The translations under genes were made by a program, and so were the position numbers. This document shows positions 9,015 through 17,263 of a stretch of DNA of 64,000 nucleotides, one piece after another. Under the pieces are notes generated by a model. That model ran no database searches, was not told where the DNA came from, and saw only the letters and a program-made list of their open reading frames with translations. The stretch is from Roseimicrobium gellanilyticum. GTDB taxonomy: Bacteria > Verrucomicrobiota > Verrucomicrobiia > Verrucomicrobiales > Verrucomicrobiaceae. Positions within the stretch are counted from its first letter, which is position 1; every line of letters starts with the position of its first letter. The stretch covers positions 62,001 to 126,000 of the forward strand of contig NZ_QNRR01000014.1 in assembly GCF_003315205.1 (NCBI RefSeq), given 5' to 3'.

Positions 9015-9767
9015 TCAGACCTTGCGTCTCAGGTAGCCACTGATGCCCTCCGTGATCATGGCCTTGTCACTCAGGTCATTCATGATCTCAAAATCATCGC
9101 GCTCCGCGAGGAAGGCGCGCAGGGCTGTCATGGGATTGTCACCCACGTCCCACGGACGATCCTTGTAGTACCCCTTCGGGAAAAACTCGATCAGAGTGTC
9201 CGGCAACACGCAGTACGAGCCTGGCGTGACAAGATCCGCGTACAGCTTCAGTTCATCATACACATGCTGGTGCGTGTGGTTGGAATCGAGGAACACCATC
9301 ACACGCTCTTTCCCTTCCGCCTTCTCCCGGATCTGGGCGGCAATTGCAGGATCCGTGGAGCTGCCTTCAATCATGGTGATGCGGGGGCTCATGGGATGGG
9401 CCTCGATTTCCCGGCGGTTGTGCGCACGGATATCGATGTCCACAGCAACGACCTCGCCATGGCCGATCAGTTGGAGCATCGAGGCTGAGAGGATGAGGGA
9501 CCCACCATGGGCAATGCCGGTCTCGATGATCAAATCCGGTTTCACAGCCCAGATGATCTCCTGCTGAAGCACGATGTCCGCGGGATATTTGATGATGGGC
9601 CTGCCCAGCCAGGTGAAGTTGTAGCAGGCTTTGTAACGATCCGCGTGCAGCATCCAGTCCAGCGATTTGCGCTGCAGTTCCACATCGCGCCCCATCGCTT
9701 CAATATCACGCCGACGCTCTTCAAAAAACTGCCGGACGGGATCCATGGGTGACTGGGCTGATGTCAT
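9015..9767 (-). CDS. CmcI-like (cephalosporin hydroxylase family) protein
   Basis: A 250-aa protein with the signature of the CmcI family, a SAM-binding Rossmann fold: IIETGIAHGGSLILSASML, then VVAVDIDIRAHNR, and VMVFLDSNHTHQHVYDELKLY with the metal/active-site Asp and His residues. Many members in polysaccharide clusters act as O-methyltransferases despite the historical hydroxylase name. The start overlaps the stop of the upstream epimerase gene (ATGA), so the two are co-translated. Confidence 0.88.
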   Translation of the reverse strand: MTSAQSPMDPVRQFFEERRRDIEAMGRDVELQRKSLDWMLHADRYKACYNFTWLGRPIIKYPADIVLQQEIIWAVKPDLIIETGIAHGGSLILSASMLQLIGHGEVVAVDIDIRAHNRREIEAHPMSPRITMIEGSSTDPAIAAQIREKAEGKERVMVFLDSNHTHQHVYDELKLYADLVTPGSYCVLPDTLIEFFPKGYYKDRPWDVGDNPMTALRAFLAERDDFEIMNDLSDKAMITEGISGYLRRKV

Positions 9768-10681
9768 CGGGTGGCACTATGAATGGACTGCCAGAGGCGT
9801 TGCAATCCGTTTTCGAGATTCACCCGGGGTGTCCATCCTGTGGACCGGAGCTTGGAGGAGTCTGCGATGGCGCAGGGCATGAGATCCTCGTTGGGAGGAT
9901 CCTGCGCCGTGACCAGTCCTGGATCCGCTCCCACGGTGATGGCAATCTGCCGCGCCAGTTCCAATACCCGCACGCCCTCGCCTGTGCCGATGTTCACGAT
10001 GCCGGTGAGACCGGACTCGATGGAAGCCAGCATCCCCTCCGCGACGTCGGCCGCATGAATGTAGTCCCGGAGGCTCTCCGGCGTCTTCACGGAAACGGGC
10101 GTGCCCGCTGCGAGTTGCCGCATGAGGAACGAGGTCATGCGAGCGGCGTCTTCGCCCTCGCCATAAGCATTGAACACACGGAACCAGGACCAATCCACTC
10201 CGGCATGCCCGGCTATGTCCCGGAGGACTTCCAGTGTCGCCAACTTGGCGCGGGAATAACAAACCAGAGGCTTCAGCGGCGAGACGTCTTCCACCAGGGG
10301 CTCGGGGCAGGTGGCATACTCAATGAAGGTTCCAGTCCCAGTGAGATTCCGGACTCCACGCTCCACGAGCCCGCGAAACAATGCCGCGCTCTGCTCCACG
10401 AGGAGGTCGTTCTCTGGCGAGGTGAAATTCACACCAGGCCGGGCAATCCACGCGAGGTGGATGAGGGCTGTGGGCGCAAACGAATCCACCTCACGCCACG
10501 GAATTTCGCCCATGGAACCCGTCGCCCTCCTGCAGTCTTGAGGAAGGGGCGCTTGTGGGTCGCGGCACATCCCCAAGACCTCATGCCCCCTGACCCTCGC
10601 TTCTCGACAGACAGCACCACCAATCAGCCCATTAGCGCCTGTAACAAACAGCCGCTCATGCCCCTGTACATTTTTGAGCAT
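9764..10681 (-). CDS. NAD-dependent epimerase/dehydratase (extended SDR)
   Basis: A 305-aa extended short-chain dehydrogenase. The N-terminal Rossmann motif is FVTGANGLIGGAV (Gly-rich GxxGxxG). The catalytic Tyr and Lys lie in CYSRAKLATLEVL. The sugar-nucleotide binding half contains FRVFNAYGEGEDAARMTSFL, RDYIHAADVAEGML and VNIGTGEGVRVLEL. It probably interconverts or reduces a nucleotide sugar for a surface glycan. It heads a two-gene operon with the CmcI-like gene. A good minus-strand promoter lies immediately upstream (10701-10728). Confidence 0.9.
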   Translation of the reverse strand: MLKNVQGHERLFVTGANGLIGGAVCREARVRGHEVLGMCRDPQAPLPQDCRRATGSMGEIPWREVDSFAPTALIHLAWIARPGVNFTSPENDLLVEQSAALFRGLVERGVRNLTGTGTFIEYATCPEPLVEDVSPLKPLVCYSRAKLATLEVLRDIAGHAGVDWSWFRVFNAYGEGEDAARMTSFLMRQLAAGTPVSVKTPESLRDYIHAADVAEGMLASIESGLTGIVNIGTGEGVRVLELARQIAITVGADPGLVTAQDPPNEDLMPCAIADSSKLRSTGWTPRVNLENGLQRLWQSIHSATR

Positions 10682-10700
10682 ATGACAAATATTGTTTGAA

Positions 10701-10728
10701 ATTGCACAATCGCAAGCAAGCCTGTCAA
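10701..10728 (-). promoter_or_regulatory. Sigma-70-type promoter for the epimerase/CmcI operon
   Basis: Read on the minus strand, a perfect -35 TTGACA (10723-10728) is separated by 16 bp from TGCAAT (10701-10706), a 4/6 match to the -10. The implied transcription start near 10694 leaves only about a dozen bases before the ATG at 10681. It lies in the AT-rich divergent gap between the epimerase and the glycosyltransferase genes. Confidence 0.5.
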
Positions 10729-10780
10729 ACTATACACGTAAGCACTCCTCGCAGAACAAGGCAGTGTTTGCATCACCGTC

Positions 10781-11854
10781 ATGAACAGTCTGGACCAAGG
10801 CCGGATTTCTGATGCTGCGGACAAGCCATCGTCTCTGGTCACCATTGGTATCCCCGTGTTCAATGGCGAAAAGCACCTGGCCCAGGCGCTGGATTCCGCT
10901 CTTGCCCAAGACTGCCCCAACTTGGAAATCCTCATTTCTGACAACGCCTCCACGGATGGGACCCAGGACATCTGCAAGGAATACAGGCGGCGCGATTCCC
11001 GGATCCGATACCACCGCAACAAGGAGAACCTCGGTGCCAGCGGGAACTTCCAGGAGGTCCTCAAGAGGGCGAACGGCGAATACTTCACGTGGCTTGCCTG
11101 CGACGATATCCTCACCCGTGGCGACTATGTGAGCAAACTTGCTGGATATCTCGACACGAATCCCGATGTGGTCTTGTGCGGCTGCACCACCAAGGCCTTT
11201 GTGGGAGAGGACTTGCGAGCCACTTGTACCCACGTCCTGGAGGCAGTAGCCCCGGAGCGGGATTGGAAGGAAGCGCGGAAAGAATTCTTCCGCTGGCCCC
11301 AGACCGCCTGCCATTTTGTCATCTACGGGCTCTACCGAAGGCGGCCTTTGCTGAAGGTTCCCGTGGATGGACGTACCCATTGGGGCCGGCCGGTCGTGTT
11401 GGACATGGAGTTTCCCATTCTCTCCCGGCTGAGCAATTTCGGCCGTATCGTGTCCCTGCCGGACATGGAGCGAGCCTACCGGTCGCACGCTTATTCGTCT
11501 TGCAATCGTGATGTGGAGGAACTCTCGACCGCCAGCCAATTCTGGCTGGCCCTGCGCATGAAAAGCACGCTCTTGAGGACAGCGGCAACCTTGAATGTGC
11601 CTGCCGATGAGAAGTGGGAGCTGATCAAGCTGACGCTGCACAATTTCCTCCACCACCCCTTGGGCAGGCTGCCTGAGTTTCGGGCGGATTTGGAAAACCA
11701 GCGTGTGGAAAACGGAATCCTGCGTGATGCTTGCGAAGAGCGCCTGAACCTGATTCACCAGCAGGACGCAGCCATGCGCTTGATGACAAAACGGATTGAG
11801 GAGCTGGAAAACCAGCTCGCGCAAACCCGGGCAGCGGACGAGAACGCGCGATAA
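10781..11854 (+). CDS. Family 2 glycosyltransferase
   Basis: A 357-aa GT-A fold glycosyltransferase that transfers a sugar from a nucleotide donor. The N-terminal catalytic domain (about 20-230) contains VTIGIPVFNGEKHLAQALDS, the nucleotide-binding ILISDNASTDGT, the GASGNFQ segment and a metal-binding LACDDILT in place of a plain DxD. The C-terminal part (about 300-357) is a charged coiled-coil-like tail (MTKRIEELENQLAQTRA). It is soluble with no membrane segment. It is divergent from the epimerase operon and was probably built with it for a surface polysaccharide. Confidence 0.92.
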   Translation: MNSLDQGRISDAADKPSSLVTIGIPVFNGEKHLAQALDSALAQDCPNLEILISDNASTDGTQDICKEYRRRDSRIRYHRNKENLGASGNFQEVLKRANGEYFTWLACDDILTRGDYVSKLAGYLDTNPDVVLCGCTTKAFVGEDLRATCTHVLEAVAPERDWKEARKEFFRWPQTACHFVIYGLYRRRPLLKVPVDGRTHWGRPVVLDMEFPILSRLSNFGRIVSLPDMERAYRSHAYSSCNRDVEELSTASQFWLALRMKSTLLRTAATLNVPADEKWELIKLTLHNFLHHPLGRLPEFRADLENQRVENGILRDACEERLNLIHQQDAAMRLMTKRIEELENQLAQTRAADENAR

Positions 11855-12097
11855 ACGGATGCTTGAAGCACGGCTTCAGCCTTGATTTGAGCAAGTTCCG
11901 CGCGGTACGTTCCAAAAGGGAAGCCATCACCCGCCTGTTGCTCTGGTTTGACCACGGTCCTAAGCTGGTGAATGGAAATTGGGTGTCCGCAAGGGAGGGT
12001 GGTTCCGTCGGCCGGCTGGTCCGCTGCGGGGCGCCAGAGCTTGCGCGGTGCGCCATTTCTCATTTGAATAAACCCTCCCGCCTCTCCGTCAGAACCG

Positions 12098-12718
12098 ATG
12101 AACGACCCCGCCGTGGCTTCTCCTGCCGCTCCGCCCTCCAGCGAGGTCGCCGACTTGGAACTCGTCAAACGGTGCCAGCGCGGCGACGCGCGGTCGTTTG
12201 ATCTGCTTGTCACTCGTTATCGCGGAAAGGTTTACGGCATGTGCTACCACCTTGTACAGAACGACCAGGATGCATGGGACCTCGCCCAAGAGGCCTTCAT
12301 CAAGGCGTGGAAGGCGCTGCCCTCGTTCAAGGGCGACTCCTCCTTCTACACGTGGCTGTACCGCATCGCCCACAACACCTCGTACGATTGGCTGCGCAAA
12401 AAGCGCATCCAGAGCGACGGAGAGTTCAACGATGAAATCGGCCGCCCCGTGGCCGCCGGCGCGGAAGCCGTGCCCAAGGGAGATTTCGCCCCCGACGAAG
12501 CGTTGAAGAACCGCGAGTTGGGTGCACGTATCCATGAAGCCATCGCGCAGCTCAGCCCAGACCACCGCACCGTCATTCTCCTGCGGGAGGTGGAAGGTCA
12601 CAGCTACGAGGAAATCGCACAAGCAACCAACAGCAGCCTCGGCACCGTGATGAGCCGCCTATTTTACGCCCGCAAAAAGCTTCAAGAATTGCTCAAGGAC
12701 ACCTATGAAAACGCCTGA
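12098..12718 (+). CDS. ECF-type RNA polymerase sigma factor (RpoE-like)
   Basis: A 206-aa group IV sigma factor. Region 2 (about 28-100) has DLLVTRYRGKVYGMCYHLVQN and the -10-reading stretch DLAQEAFIKAWKALPSFKG. Region 4 (about 140-200) has HRTVILLREVEGHSYEEIAQ and TVMSRLFYARKKLQELL. A Pro/Ala-rich N-terminal extension of about 20 residues precedes region 2. The 3' end overlaps the next gene by 14 bp, and that gene encodes the probable anti-sigma factor. The regulon is unknown. Confidence 0.95.
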   Translation: MNDPAVASPAAPPSSEVADLELVKRCQRGDARSFDLLVTRYRGKVYGMCYHLVQNDQDAWDLAQEAFIKAWKALPSFKGDSSFYTWLYRIAHNTSYDWLRKKRIQSDGEFNDEIGRPVAAGAEAVPKGDFAPDEALKNRELGARIHEAIAQLSPDHRTVILLREVEGHSYEEIAQATNSSLGTVMSRLFYARKKLQELLKDTYENA

Positions 12719-13361
12719 TGATCAACTGCTGGGCCGCTGGCTCGACGGGGAGCTGACCCCCGAAGAGACCGCCCGCTTCGAGGCCATGATGGCTGTCGAC
12801 CCCGCCCTGCGCGAGGAGGCCCTGTCCATGAAAAAGATGGGCGAGGCTATTCGTGCGCATGTGACCATGGAACGTGAGGTGCCTCATGCGGACTTCTTCA
12901 ATTCCCAGATCATGGAGCGCATCGCCGCCGAGCAGCAGGCTGAAGAGCGTGCCAAGAGTGGCAGCAAGGCCACCGCCGCCGCAGGTTCTTGGCTGGACTG
13001 GCTCCGCGCCCCGTGGGTGTATGCCGGTGCCGCCGCCGTGCTGATGGCTGGCTTCTTCCTCCTGCAGCAGCAGACTGCCGGAACAGATGGCCGCACGCAA
13101 ATCCTGAGCCTCTACGCGCCCAGCGCCACTGTGAAGGCTACCGCCAGCTACAACGCCGATGCCGATGCTACTGTGTTGATGCTGGATGGCCTCGAAGCCA
13201 TTCCCGCCGATCGGAATGTAGCGGGATTCAACGTCCACCACAGCGAGAACGACGCCCAGATGGCAACCACCACCCTTTTCAATGAAGATGGCGGTGTGCT
13301 TCTGGTGATGTCCAAAGACGCCGCCAGCCGCCCGCTCATGCTCGGTGGCAGTGGACTTTAA
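12705..13361 (+). CDS. Transmembrane anti-sigma factor, non-zinc type
   Basis: A 218-aa protein overlapping the sigma gene by 14 bp. The N-terminal cytoplasmic part (DQLLGRWLDGELTPEETARF) matches the helical anti-sigma domain found beside ECF factors. One membrane helix lies near residues 105-121 (WVYAGAAAVLMAGFFLL). A periplasmic domain of about 90 residues follows. The usual zinc motif HxxxCxxC is absent, so sequestration would be zinc-independent. Function is inferred from position and topology. Confidence 0.8.
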   Translation: MKTPDDQLLGRWLDGELTPEETARFEAMMAVDPALREEALSMKKMGEAIRAHVTMEREVPHADFFNSQIMERIAAEQQAEERAKSGSKATAAAGSWLDWLRAPWVYAGAAAVLMAGFFLLQQQTAGTDGRTQILSLYAPSATVKATASYNADADATVLMLDGLEAIPADRNVAGFNVHHSENDAQMATTTLFNEDGGVLLVMSKDAASRPLMLGGSGL

Positions 13362-13381
13362 GGGAACATGAAAACGCATAG

Positions 13382-13975
13382 ATGAGAGTTTCGGCCATCA
13401 CTTCCCTCTTCAGTCTCGCCGGTATGCTGGTCGGCTCAACGCTGCCGCTGTGCGCACAAAACACGTCGACCGCCCCTGCTGCTGCGACGACAGCGGCGCC
13501 ATCCCCTGCCCCGGTCAATCCGTCGGTCACAGCGGACAAGGCTGCCAAGGATGGATTGGTCTGGGGAGCGCTCATTTACGGGACCGCCAAGTCGCCCGAG
13601 GGCAGGAGCGAAGCTGCATCACCCACAGATTTTCCCGACCTGCAAAAGAGGCTCGGCAAGGCATTTCCCTTCAAGCATTTCGAAATCCTCGGCCAGCACA
13701 GCCAGGTGGTGTTTCGTGAGTACGAATCCTGGGTGGTGCCTTCCAAGGATGTCTTCCTGAAGCTGGACTCCAAGGGCACGTCGATGGACGGTGGTCTGAA
13801 TCTCCACCTGCAGTTCTGGCAAGGGCAGCAGGTGCTGGTAAAAACGGACACTGTACTTCGCAAGGGAAGCCCCCTCTTCATCGGCGGCCCCAAGTGGAGG
13901 GATGGCCAGGTCATCTTTGTGCTCCTGCTGAAGGATGCCGAGGTGACCTCCACGGCTGCTCTGCAGAAACGGTAG
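13382..13975 (+). CDS. Hypothetical secreted protein
   Basis: A 197-aa protein with a Sec signal peptide (residues 1-25, ending LPLCAQ), then an Ala/Thr/Pro-rich linker and a compact domain of about 150 residues (KAFPFKHFEILGQHSQVVFREYESW). It is not recognised. It follows the anti-sigma gene by 20 bp on the same strand and is probably the third gene of that operon, so it may be an effector or envelope target of the ECF system. A terminator-like hairpin follows about 70 bp downstream. Confidence 0.75.
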   Translation: MRVSAITSLFSLAGMLVGSTLPLCAQNTSTAPAAATTAAPSPAPVNPSVTADKAAKDGLVWGALIYGTAKSPEGRSEAASPTDFPDLQKRLGKAFPFKHFEILGQHSQVVFREYESWVVPSKDVFLKLDSKGTSMDGGLNLHLQFWQGQQVLVKTDTVLRKGSPLFIGGPKWRDGQVIFVLLLKDAEVTSTAALQKR

Positions 13976-14044
13976 CCTGTTTCAAACTCCGGTCAGGCGG
14001 TTCTGGCTCACCTCAGGGAAGGCGCGAAGCCTTCCCCAAGGATC

Positions 14045-14066
14045 GGGGCACTCCTGCCCCCGTTTT
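14045..14066 (+). terminator. Intrinsic terminator-like hairpin after the ECF operon
   Basis: The stem GGGGCA/TGCCCC (14045-14050 with 14055-14060, CTCC loop) is followed by cgtttt. A second perfect 8-bp stem GGGAAGGC/GCCTTCCC lies just upstream (14016-14036). The T-run is short, so strength is uncertain. The hairpin also belongs to a recurrent motif described in the findings. Confidence 0.55.
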
Positions 14067-14132
14067 CGTGCTGCGGAACAAAGGTGGCCAACTCCGGCTC
14101 GACACTCCGCGCATCCTGCGCACCGTGTTTTC

Positions 14133-14612
14133 ATGACCTCCACCAAAGGCGCGCGCACGCTCAAGATTTGTATGGGCCTCGCCCTCATCATCATGGGTGC
14201 GATTGCCACCGGCGTGCTCTGGGTCTCCTACAAGCGCGCCGAAGAGACACGCCACTGGAAGCCGGTACCTGCGGTCATCACTGTTTCCCTGCTACTCACC
14301 GAGCGCCCTACCCATAACTCCCCCCTCGCTTACCGACCGGAGATTCACTACCGCTACACCCTTGATGGGAAGACCCACACCGCCTCGCACGTGCGACGCG
14401 TAGAGGGCCGCACTTCCCACAAGGAAGGCGCCGAGGCCAGGCTGGAAGCGTATCCGGTGGGCAAGGAAGTCACCGCCTGGGTGAACCCCGCCGACCACGA
14501 CTTCGCCGTCCTCGAGCACTCCACCCGCGCCGCTCTCTATAGCATCTGGTTCCCCTGCCTCTTCATGGTGGGAGGACTGGGGATGATCATTTCAGCGCTG
14601 CGGAAGAAGTAG
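14133..14612 (+). CDS. DUF3592 membrane protein
   Basis: A 159-aa protein with two membrane helices flanking an extracytoplasmic beta domain: helix one about residues 11-31, helix two about 134-153 (IWFPCLFMVGGLGMII). The middle has the family pattern WKPVPAVITVS...YRPEIHYRYTLDGKTHTASHV...YPVGKEVTAWVNPADHDFAVLE. That pattern is diagnostic of DUF3592, whose function is unknown. Confidence 0.85.
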   Translation: MTSTKGARTLKICMGLALIIMGAIATGVLWVSYKRAEETRHWKPVPAVITVSLLLTERPTHNSPLAYRPEIHYRYTLDGKTHTASHVRRVEGRTSHKEGAEARLEAYPVGKEVTAWVNPADHDFAVLEHSTRAALYSIWFPCLFMVGGLGMIISALRKK

Positions 14613-14635
14613 CGGCAACGCCAGCCCTGAGCGCA

Positions 14636-14808
14636 GCGGCGAGAGTAGCCGACTTTCTCCGAAAGTCGCAGCGCGGGAAGACGCTGCATCTGCGCAAATT
14701 TTCGGCGTATTGCCGAAGCCCCAGACTCTCGAAGCTCGACGTGACAGAAGGCGTTTCGCAACACGAGACGAGCTGCGACTTTCGGAGAAAGTCGGCTACT
14801 CTCGCCGC
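14636..14808. repeat. REP/BIME-like element: 37-bp perfect inverted repeats flanking about 100 bp
   Basis: Arms at 14636-14672 and 14772-14808 are exact reverse complements over 37 bases. Each arm folds on itself: GACTTTC-TCC-GAAAGTC in the left arm and its complement in the right. A third small stem (TTCGGC/GCCGAA, 14701-14717) lies between. The element fills the gap between two convergent genes. There is no adjacent transposase. The architecture (two inverted hairpins, intergenic, convergent) is that of bacterial REP doublets. Confidence 0.75.
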
Positions 14809-14828
14809 CAAGCGCCTCGCCTTAAGTC

Positions 14829-16994
14829 CTACTCCTCCCAACCGCTGAACGGCGGGCGCTTCTTCTTGAAGCCACCGGGACCTCCGCTGCTGTAGCCGCC
14901 GAATTTCTTCTTCGGACCATAGCCGCCTGAGCCAAAACCACCGCCACCGTAGCCACTGCTGCGCGGGCCATAGGATCGGCGCTCACGCTGGTCATACTGA
15001 CCACCACCCTGGCCACCTTGGTAGCCCTGGCCCTGACCTTGGCCGCCTTGATCGCGATCACGGAATCCGCCGCCTCCACCGCCACCGAACGGGCGACGCT
15101 GGAATCCACCGCCACCACCTTCCGGCGGGCCGGCGATGTCCATACGCAGACCACGGCCGCGGAACACGGCTCCACCGATGGCGTCCTGCACCTGCTGCAC
15201 GAACTCGTGCGGCACACCGATGTAGCTGCACTTCTCGAAAATCTCCACACGGCCCAGGCTCCCCGGGGGAAGGTTTGCCGTCTTGTAGATGGCACCCACG
15301 ATGTCGCGAGGCGTGGCCTCGTCCATGGCGCCGATGTTGATGAACATGCGGGTGAAGTTCCCCTGCTGCTGCGGAGGCGGACCCTGGCGGGGACCACGGT
15401 CTTCGCGGAATCCACCGTCACCACCCTGGCCTCGGCCTTGTCCCTGGAACTGCTCACGATCGCGGAAGCGGCCATCGCCTTGTTCACGCGGGCGGCGTTC
15501 CGGCTTCGGACGGTCTTCAAGGATCTCCTCGGACTCACGAGCCGACTCAGCAATCCAAAGATGCATCAGTGCGCTGGCGATGTCTGTGCTGTTCTGTCCA
15601 GCATCCAGCAGGCGCTGCAGTGTGTCCTCATGGGACTTGAAGTCGCCCTTGTCGAGGGTGGCCTGAAGCTTCTCGATGTAGCCATCCGTGCGCTTGCCTT
15701 CCACTTCTTCACGGGTCGGCACCTTGGAGCGCTCGATGTTGACCTTCGCATAGCGCTGGATGCGCTGGAGCAGGAAGATTTCACGACCGCTCACGAGGCT
15801 CACGGCCTTGCCCTTACGGCCCGCACGACCGGTACGGCCAATGCGGTGCACATAGTCTTCTTCGTCGTAGGGCAGGTCGAAATTCACGACCAGATCCACT
15901 TCATTCACGTCGAGACCGCGCGCGGCCACGTCCGTACACGCGAGCACTTCCACCGTGCCAGCGCGGAAGTTCTTCATCACGCGGTCACGCATGGTCTGGT
16001 TCAGGTCACCGTGCAGGCGATCCACGGAATAGCCACGGGCCATGAGAGCATCCGTCACGTCATCCACAGCGCGCTTCGTGTTGCCGAAGACCATCGCGAG
16101 ACGGGGGTTCTCCATGTCGAGCACACGGCAGAGCACTTCGATCTTCGAACGGCTCATGCACTCGAAGAAACGCTGCTCCACAGAGGGAACGGTGAGCGCC
16201 TTGTGCGCGATGCTCACACGCACGGGATTGCGCGTGAAGCTCTCCACCAGCGGGCGGATGGGGCCATCCAGCGTGGCCGAGAAGAACAGGGTCTGGCGAT
16301 CTTCGGGAAGCAGGGAAACGAGGTTCTCAATGTCCTCGCGGAAGCCCATGTCGAGCATCTCATCGGCTTCATCGAACACGAGCAGCTTGAGGTCATCGAG
16401 GATCAGCACGCCCTTCTCGATCAGGTCGTGGATACGACCGGGGGTACCCACCACCACCTGCGCACCGTCCTGGAGGCCGCGAATCTGGCGATGGTACGTG
16501 GCGCCGCCATACACCGGCAGGGCGCGGATGCCGCGTTTGAAGGCCGTGAGCTTGTGCACTTCTTCGCACACCTGCATGGCCAGCTCACGCGTGGGACACA
16601 TGATGAGCGCACGCACACCGCGGTCCCGGGGATCAATCGACTGCACCACGGGAATGGCGAAGGCCATGGTCTTGCCAGAACCCGTCTGGGACTGGCCCAC
16701 CACGTCGCGGCCCTGAAGTGCCGGCGGAATACCACCCGCCTGAATCGGCGAAGGTTGTTCAAAACCAAGGGCTGTCACCGCCTGGAGAATCTCCGGGGCG
16801 AGGCCGAGGTCGGCGAAAAGCGGCTTGTCGGATACGGGGGCCGGGACGGGAACAGGACCGGAACTCTCCTGAGCTATGGGGGCAGGCTGAGGGGCGGGAG
16901 CAGGAGCCGACGACTGGGGCACGACCTCCGGGGAGGGGGCGGCTGACGTGGCCTCGGGCTCAGTGCCGGGCTCAAAAGAAGAGTTACTATCCAT
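14829..16994 (-). CDS. DEAD-box RNA helicase with DbpA-type RNA-binding domain and Gly/Arg-rich tail
   Basis: A 721-aa ATP-dependent RNA helicase. It has an Ala/Pro-rich N-terminal extension (1-55), a Q motif (GFEQPSPIQ), Walker A SQTGSGKT, PTREL, DEAD (FDEADEML), SAT (FFSATLDG) and motif VI HRIGRTGRAGRKG. A DbpA-like RNA-recognition domain follows (about 545-625, MFINIGAMDEATPRDIVGAI...GVPHEFVQQV) and the tail is Gly/Arg/Gln-rich and disordered. The layout resembles CsdA/DeaD-type helicases that remodel ribosome precursors and cold-structured mRNAs. The leader carries a terminator-like hairpin right before the start codon. Confidence 0.95.
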   Translation of the reverse strand: MDSNSSFEPGTEPEATSAAPSPEVVPQSSAPAPAPQPAPIAQESSGPVPVPAPVSDKPLFADLGLAPEILQAVTALGFEQPSPIQAGGIPPALQGRDVVGQSQTGSGKTMAFAIPVVQSIDPRDRGVRALIMCPTRELAMQVCEEVHKLTAFKRGIRALPVYGGATYHRQIRGLQDGAQVVVGTPGRIHDLIEKGVLILDDLKLLVFDEADEMLDMGFREDIENLVSLLPEDRQTLFFSATLDGPIRPLVESFTRNPVRVSIAHKALTVPSVEQRFFECMSRSKIEVLCRVLDMENPRLAMVFGNTKRAVDDVTDALMARGYSVDRLHGDLNQTMRDRVMKNFRAGTVEVLACTDVAARGLDVNEVDLVVNFDLPYDEEDYVHRIGRTGRAGRKGKAVSLVSGREIFLLQRIQRYAKVNIERSKVPTREEVEGKRTDGYIEKLQATLDKGDFKSHEDTLQRLLDAGQNSTDIASALMHLWIAESARESEEILEDRPKPERRPREQGDGRFRDREQFQGQGRGQGGDGGFREDRGPRQGPPPQQQGNFTRMFINIGAMDEATPRDIVGAIYKTANLPPGSLGRVEIFEKCSYIGVPHEFVQQVQDAIGGAVFRGRGLRMDIAGPPEGGGGGFQRRPFGGGGGGGFRDRDQGGQGQGQGYQGGQGGGQYDQRERRSYGPRSSGYGGGGFGSGGYGPKKKFGGYSSGGPGGFKKKRPPFSGWEE

Positions 16995-16999
16995 ATTAA

Positions 17000-17054
17000 A
17001 AAGCCCCCACGGTATTTGGGGGTTGCCAAACTCTCACCGATGACGGTATTAGCA
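17000..17054 (-). promoter_or_regulatory. Helicase leader: extended -10 and terminator-like hairpin abutting the start codon
   Basis: On the minus strand an extended -10 TGCTAATAC (17046-17054) would start a leader of about 45 nt. That leader contains a CCCCC/GGGGG stem (17018-17022 with 17004-17008, 9-nt loop) followed immediately by CTTTTTAAT and then the ATG at 16994. No Shine-Dalgarno sequence fits between the stem and the start. The arrangement looks like an attenuator or an RNA thermoswitch. The role is inferred. Confidence 0.45.
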
Positions 17055-17135
17055 AGGTTTTGTTTTTTGGGGAGGAGGGAGCAAGGGAGAAGACGCCATT
17101 GAGCGTCTCGCCTCAGGAGCGGAGGCCAGCACGGA

Positions 17136-17258
17136 GTGGTCCGCACAGTCCCTGTGCGGGTTAATGGCGCGGCCGCGGTTTACTTCGTGTCTCTGCAAAT
17201 TGGCGCAGGATCAGGGAGCAGCCTCCCCACTGACCGCACAGGGGACTGTGCGGACCAC
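17136..17258. repeat. Second REP/BIME-like inverted hairpin pair
   Basis: The left arm 17136-17159 and right arm 17234-17258 are reverse complements apart from one extra C. Each arm is itself a hairpin with stem CCGCACAG/CTGTGCGG and a TCC or CCC loop. The pair spans the space between the helicase and the 3' end of metH. The layout is the same as at 14636-14808 with a different stem sequence. Confidence 0.7.
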
Positions 17259-17263
17259 ATCGC

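Noticed and set aside
15018-16946. 642-codon plus-strand ORF opposite the DEAD-box helicase
   Set aside because: It is an antisense shadow. The helicase on the minus strand has every DEAD-box motif, while the plus frame has low-complexity His/Glu/Ala-rich sequence and no family resemblance. High GC third positions leave the opposite frame open.
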